Positions 62,528 through 64,000 of a stretch of DNA of 64,000 nt are shown piece after piece; positions within the stretch are counted from its first letter, which is position 1; every line of letters begins with the position of its first letter. The stretch is taken from positions 62,001 to 126,000 of the forward strand of contig NZ_JAVAMP010000003.1 in assembly GCF_030730905.1 (NCBI RefSeq). The letters are read 5' to 3'. The DNA comes from Chengkuizengella axinellae. Lineage in GTDB: Bacteria > Bacillota > Bacilli > Paenibacillales > KCTC-33759. A program made the translations under genes and the position numbers. The notes beneath the pieces are model-generated. The model was not told where the DNA came from, did not search any database, and saw only the letters and a program-made list of their open reading frames with translations.

Positions 62528-63250
62528 TCATTGTTGTTGATTATTTAGATTTTTTTTCTGTTTATTTAACATATCAATCATCGTATCAATTTCTTCATTT
62601 GTTAATTCGTCAAATCGATCCAATTCTTTTTTTAAATATTCAATCTTAGGATTTTCTTCTTTTTTACCTTCCATAAAGTAAGTAGCGATAGACCCTGTTA
62701 CCATACCGATCAATCCAATCCCGAATACCATGAGCACGACTGCAATCATTCTTCCCCATGGTGTTTCAGGTGAGAAGTCCCCATATCCAACTGTTGTGGC
62801 AGTCACAATGCTCCACCAAATGGCATCATTATAACTATCAATTGAAGGTTCCACAAATGCAATTGGAATGGAGAGGATAAAAATTAAAGCAAATACTGAT
62901 GCTACAACTTTATTAAGCCCATTGATTTGAAAAATTTCTAGTATTGTAGGTTTAAATAATCTTGAGGCAATAGCAATAGCTCTAATCACTCTGAATAAAC
63001 GAACAATTCTTGCGAACTGGAAAATAGCATCGAATGGAATAGCAGCAATAATATCAAAAGGATTCTTTTTCACATACTCCCACTTTTTATCCGCTGTTAT
63101 AAAACGAACAGAAACATCAACAGCAAATACTCCCCATATTAACCAATCTACTAGCTCGAAAGTTTCATTATTAGTTACAAAGGTTAATGATACAGAAACA
63201 ATGGCTAATATGAGCAATGAAATCTCATAAATCAATGATATTTTTTTCAT
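62528..63250 (-). CDS. Voltage-gated-type potassium channel
   Basis: 240 residues with six membrane helices. An S4-like helix has regularly spaced arginines (FARIVRLFRVIRAIAIASRLF in parts). The pore loop has the selectivity filter TVGYGD, followed by the inner helix and a cytoplasmic C-terminal coiled coil (about 195-235, KKELDRFDELTNEEIDTMIDML) that probably tetramerises it. Conducts K+ across the cell membrane. Single gene. Confidence 0.9.
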   Translation of the reverse strand: MKKISLIYEISLLILAIVSVSLTFVTNNETFELVDWLIWGVFAVDVSVRFITADKKWEYVKKNPFDIIAAIPFDAIFQFARIVRLFRVIRAIAIASRLFKPTILEIFQINGLNKVVASVFALIFILSIPIAFVEPSIDSYNDAIWWSIVTATTVGYGDFSPETPWGRMIAVVLMVFGIGLIGMVTGSIATYFMEGKKEENPKIEYLKKELDRFDELTNEEIDTMIDMLNKQKKNLNNQQQ

Positions 63251-63406
63251 AATAATTCAAACACTCACTTTCTATAATATAATTCATAATAAATATTTTT
63301 CTTTTTCTAAAGAATAATTCTCCACATCTTCAAAAGAGTGTCATTTAGTGATATTCTGAATCACATATGGTAAAATAATTGTTATTTGAATAAAAAAGGT
63401 GATTCT

Positions 63407-63853
63407 ATGAAACTAAAAAAAATGATTCAAACGGATGGATTATATATGAGTTGGGCAATTTCCCTGATTGCTACGTTGGGAAGTTTATACTTCTCAGAAA
63501 TAAGAGGGTACATTCCTTGTACATATTGCTGGTATCAACGTATTTTAATGTATCCACTAGTAATTATACTAGGAATTGCAGCATTGCGAAAAGATGTAAA
63601 AATCGTTGTTTACACTTTACCTATAACAATCCTTGGTGTGATGATATCAGGGTATCACTATATCATTCAAAAAACTTCTTTGTTTCAAGATACGGGCAGC
63701 AGCTGCGGAATAGTTCCATGTAACGCAAGTTATATTAACTGGTTGAATTTTATTACAATCCCGTTTCTTTCTTTCATCGCGTTCACGTTGATATCTATGA
63801 TTTTAATACTTATTTGGAAATTTGCACCTAATGAAAAACAAGAAATAAAATAA
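63407..63853 (+). CDS. bdbC: Disulfide oxidoreductase BdbC (DsbB family)
   Basis: 148 residues, four membrane helices, with both redox motifs: CTYC in the first outer loop and SCGIVPC (C-x4-C) in the second. Reoxidises a DsbA-like partner using quinone, so exported proteins can form disulfides. I use ATG 63407 after AAAGGTGATT. No bdbD partner is next to it in this window. Confidence 0.9.
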   Translation: MKLKKMIQTDGLYMSWAISLIATLGSLYFSEIRGYIPCTYCWYQRILMYPLVIILGIAALRKDVKIVVYTLPITILGVMISGYHYIIQKTSLFQDTGSSCGIVPCNASYINWLNFITIPFLSFIAFTLISMILILIWKFAPNEKQEIK

Positions 63854-63932
63854 TTTGGTACGCTTCCCTACAAATATACATATCTTAAACATTGTATAAC
63901 ATCATTTTATTATTGTGAAGGAAGCGGTTCAT

Positions 63933-64000
63933 GTGCAGCAAGCGATTGCCATATTTGATTCGGGTGTAGGCGGTTTGACTGTTGTGAAGGAAGTAAAACG
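63933..64000 (+). CDS. racE: Glutamate racemase, N-terminal start only
   Basis: Partial gene running off the right edge. The GTG start at 63933 follows AAGGAAG. The first residues QQAIAIFDSGVGGLTVVKEV contain the DSGVGG motif of glutamate racemases, which supply D-glutamate for peptidoglycan. Named murI in many genomes. Confidence 0.9.
   Translation, partial: MQQAIAIFDSGVGGLTVVKEVK

Overview
The window looks like the chromosome of an AT-rich, endospore-forming Bacillales bacterium, most likely in the Paenibacillaceae. The evidence is strong GGAGG ribosome sites with many TTG/GTG starts, the sporulation genes ytrH/ytrI and ytaF, an alpha/beta SASP, a GerPF-like protein, and gene order shared with Bacillus subtilis: ytrIH-dnaE-accDA-pyk-fxsA-citZ-icd-mdh, then phoPR, polA-mutM-ytaF-coaE and nrdR. 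A marine genus such as Chengkuizengella is a guess only.

Layout. 1-13.9 kb: core DNA replication, fatty acid synthesis, glycolysis and TCA genes, with no pfkA between accA and pyk. 13.9-16.2 kb: a decayed ABC-2 exporter whose ATPase has lost its H-loop and one of whose permeases is truncated and partly inverted. 17.6-22.8 kb: a phosphonate module (phosphonoacetate hydrolase, LysR regulator, phnC-phnE-phnD). 23-27.3 kb: class I fumarase, then the Pho two-component system in the unusual order kinase-regulator. 27.3-31.5 kb: AraC regulator, Gfo/Idh/MocA oxidoreductase, TIM-barrel isomerase and an HD hydrolase. 32-34.9 kb: cytochrome bd oxidase (cydABS). 35-40.3 kb: pstSCAB-phoU. 40.6-47.8 kb: HAD protein, polA, mutM, ytaF, coaE, lytic transglycosylase, SASP, nrdR.

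A tRNA-Ala(GGC) at 47.9 kb marks the start of an accessory region. It holds a truncated integrase, a truncated matrixin protease, a heavily frameshifted phage tail gene, a lysis cassette (two holins and a broken amidase), five tandem paralogues of an unrecognised Cys-rich family with mother-cell-type -10 elements, and further small or broken genes. The rest of the window has an Fnr-box-controlled globin, broken VOC and flavin-oxidase fragments, a tandemly duplicated non-coding locus, a K+ channel, bdbC and the start of the glutamate racemase gene.

The unifying theme is phosphate. PhoP-box arrays (TT[A/T/C]A[C/T]A repeated at about 11 bp) lie before phnA, phnC, phnD, phoP and pstS, three of them with identical spacing to the -10 box. 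The same kind of array stands before both copies of a 447-bp tandem duplication at 61.4-62.25 kb. Each copy has a promoter, a hairpin with a U-run, and a roughly 240-nt structured RNA closed by a long-range helix and a perfect terminator. I recognise no known RNA family there. A Pho-controlled, duplicated small RNA is the best candidate for something undescribed in this window.
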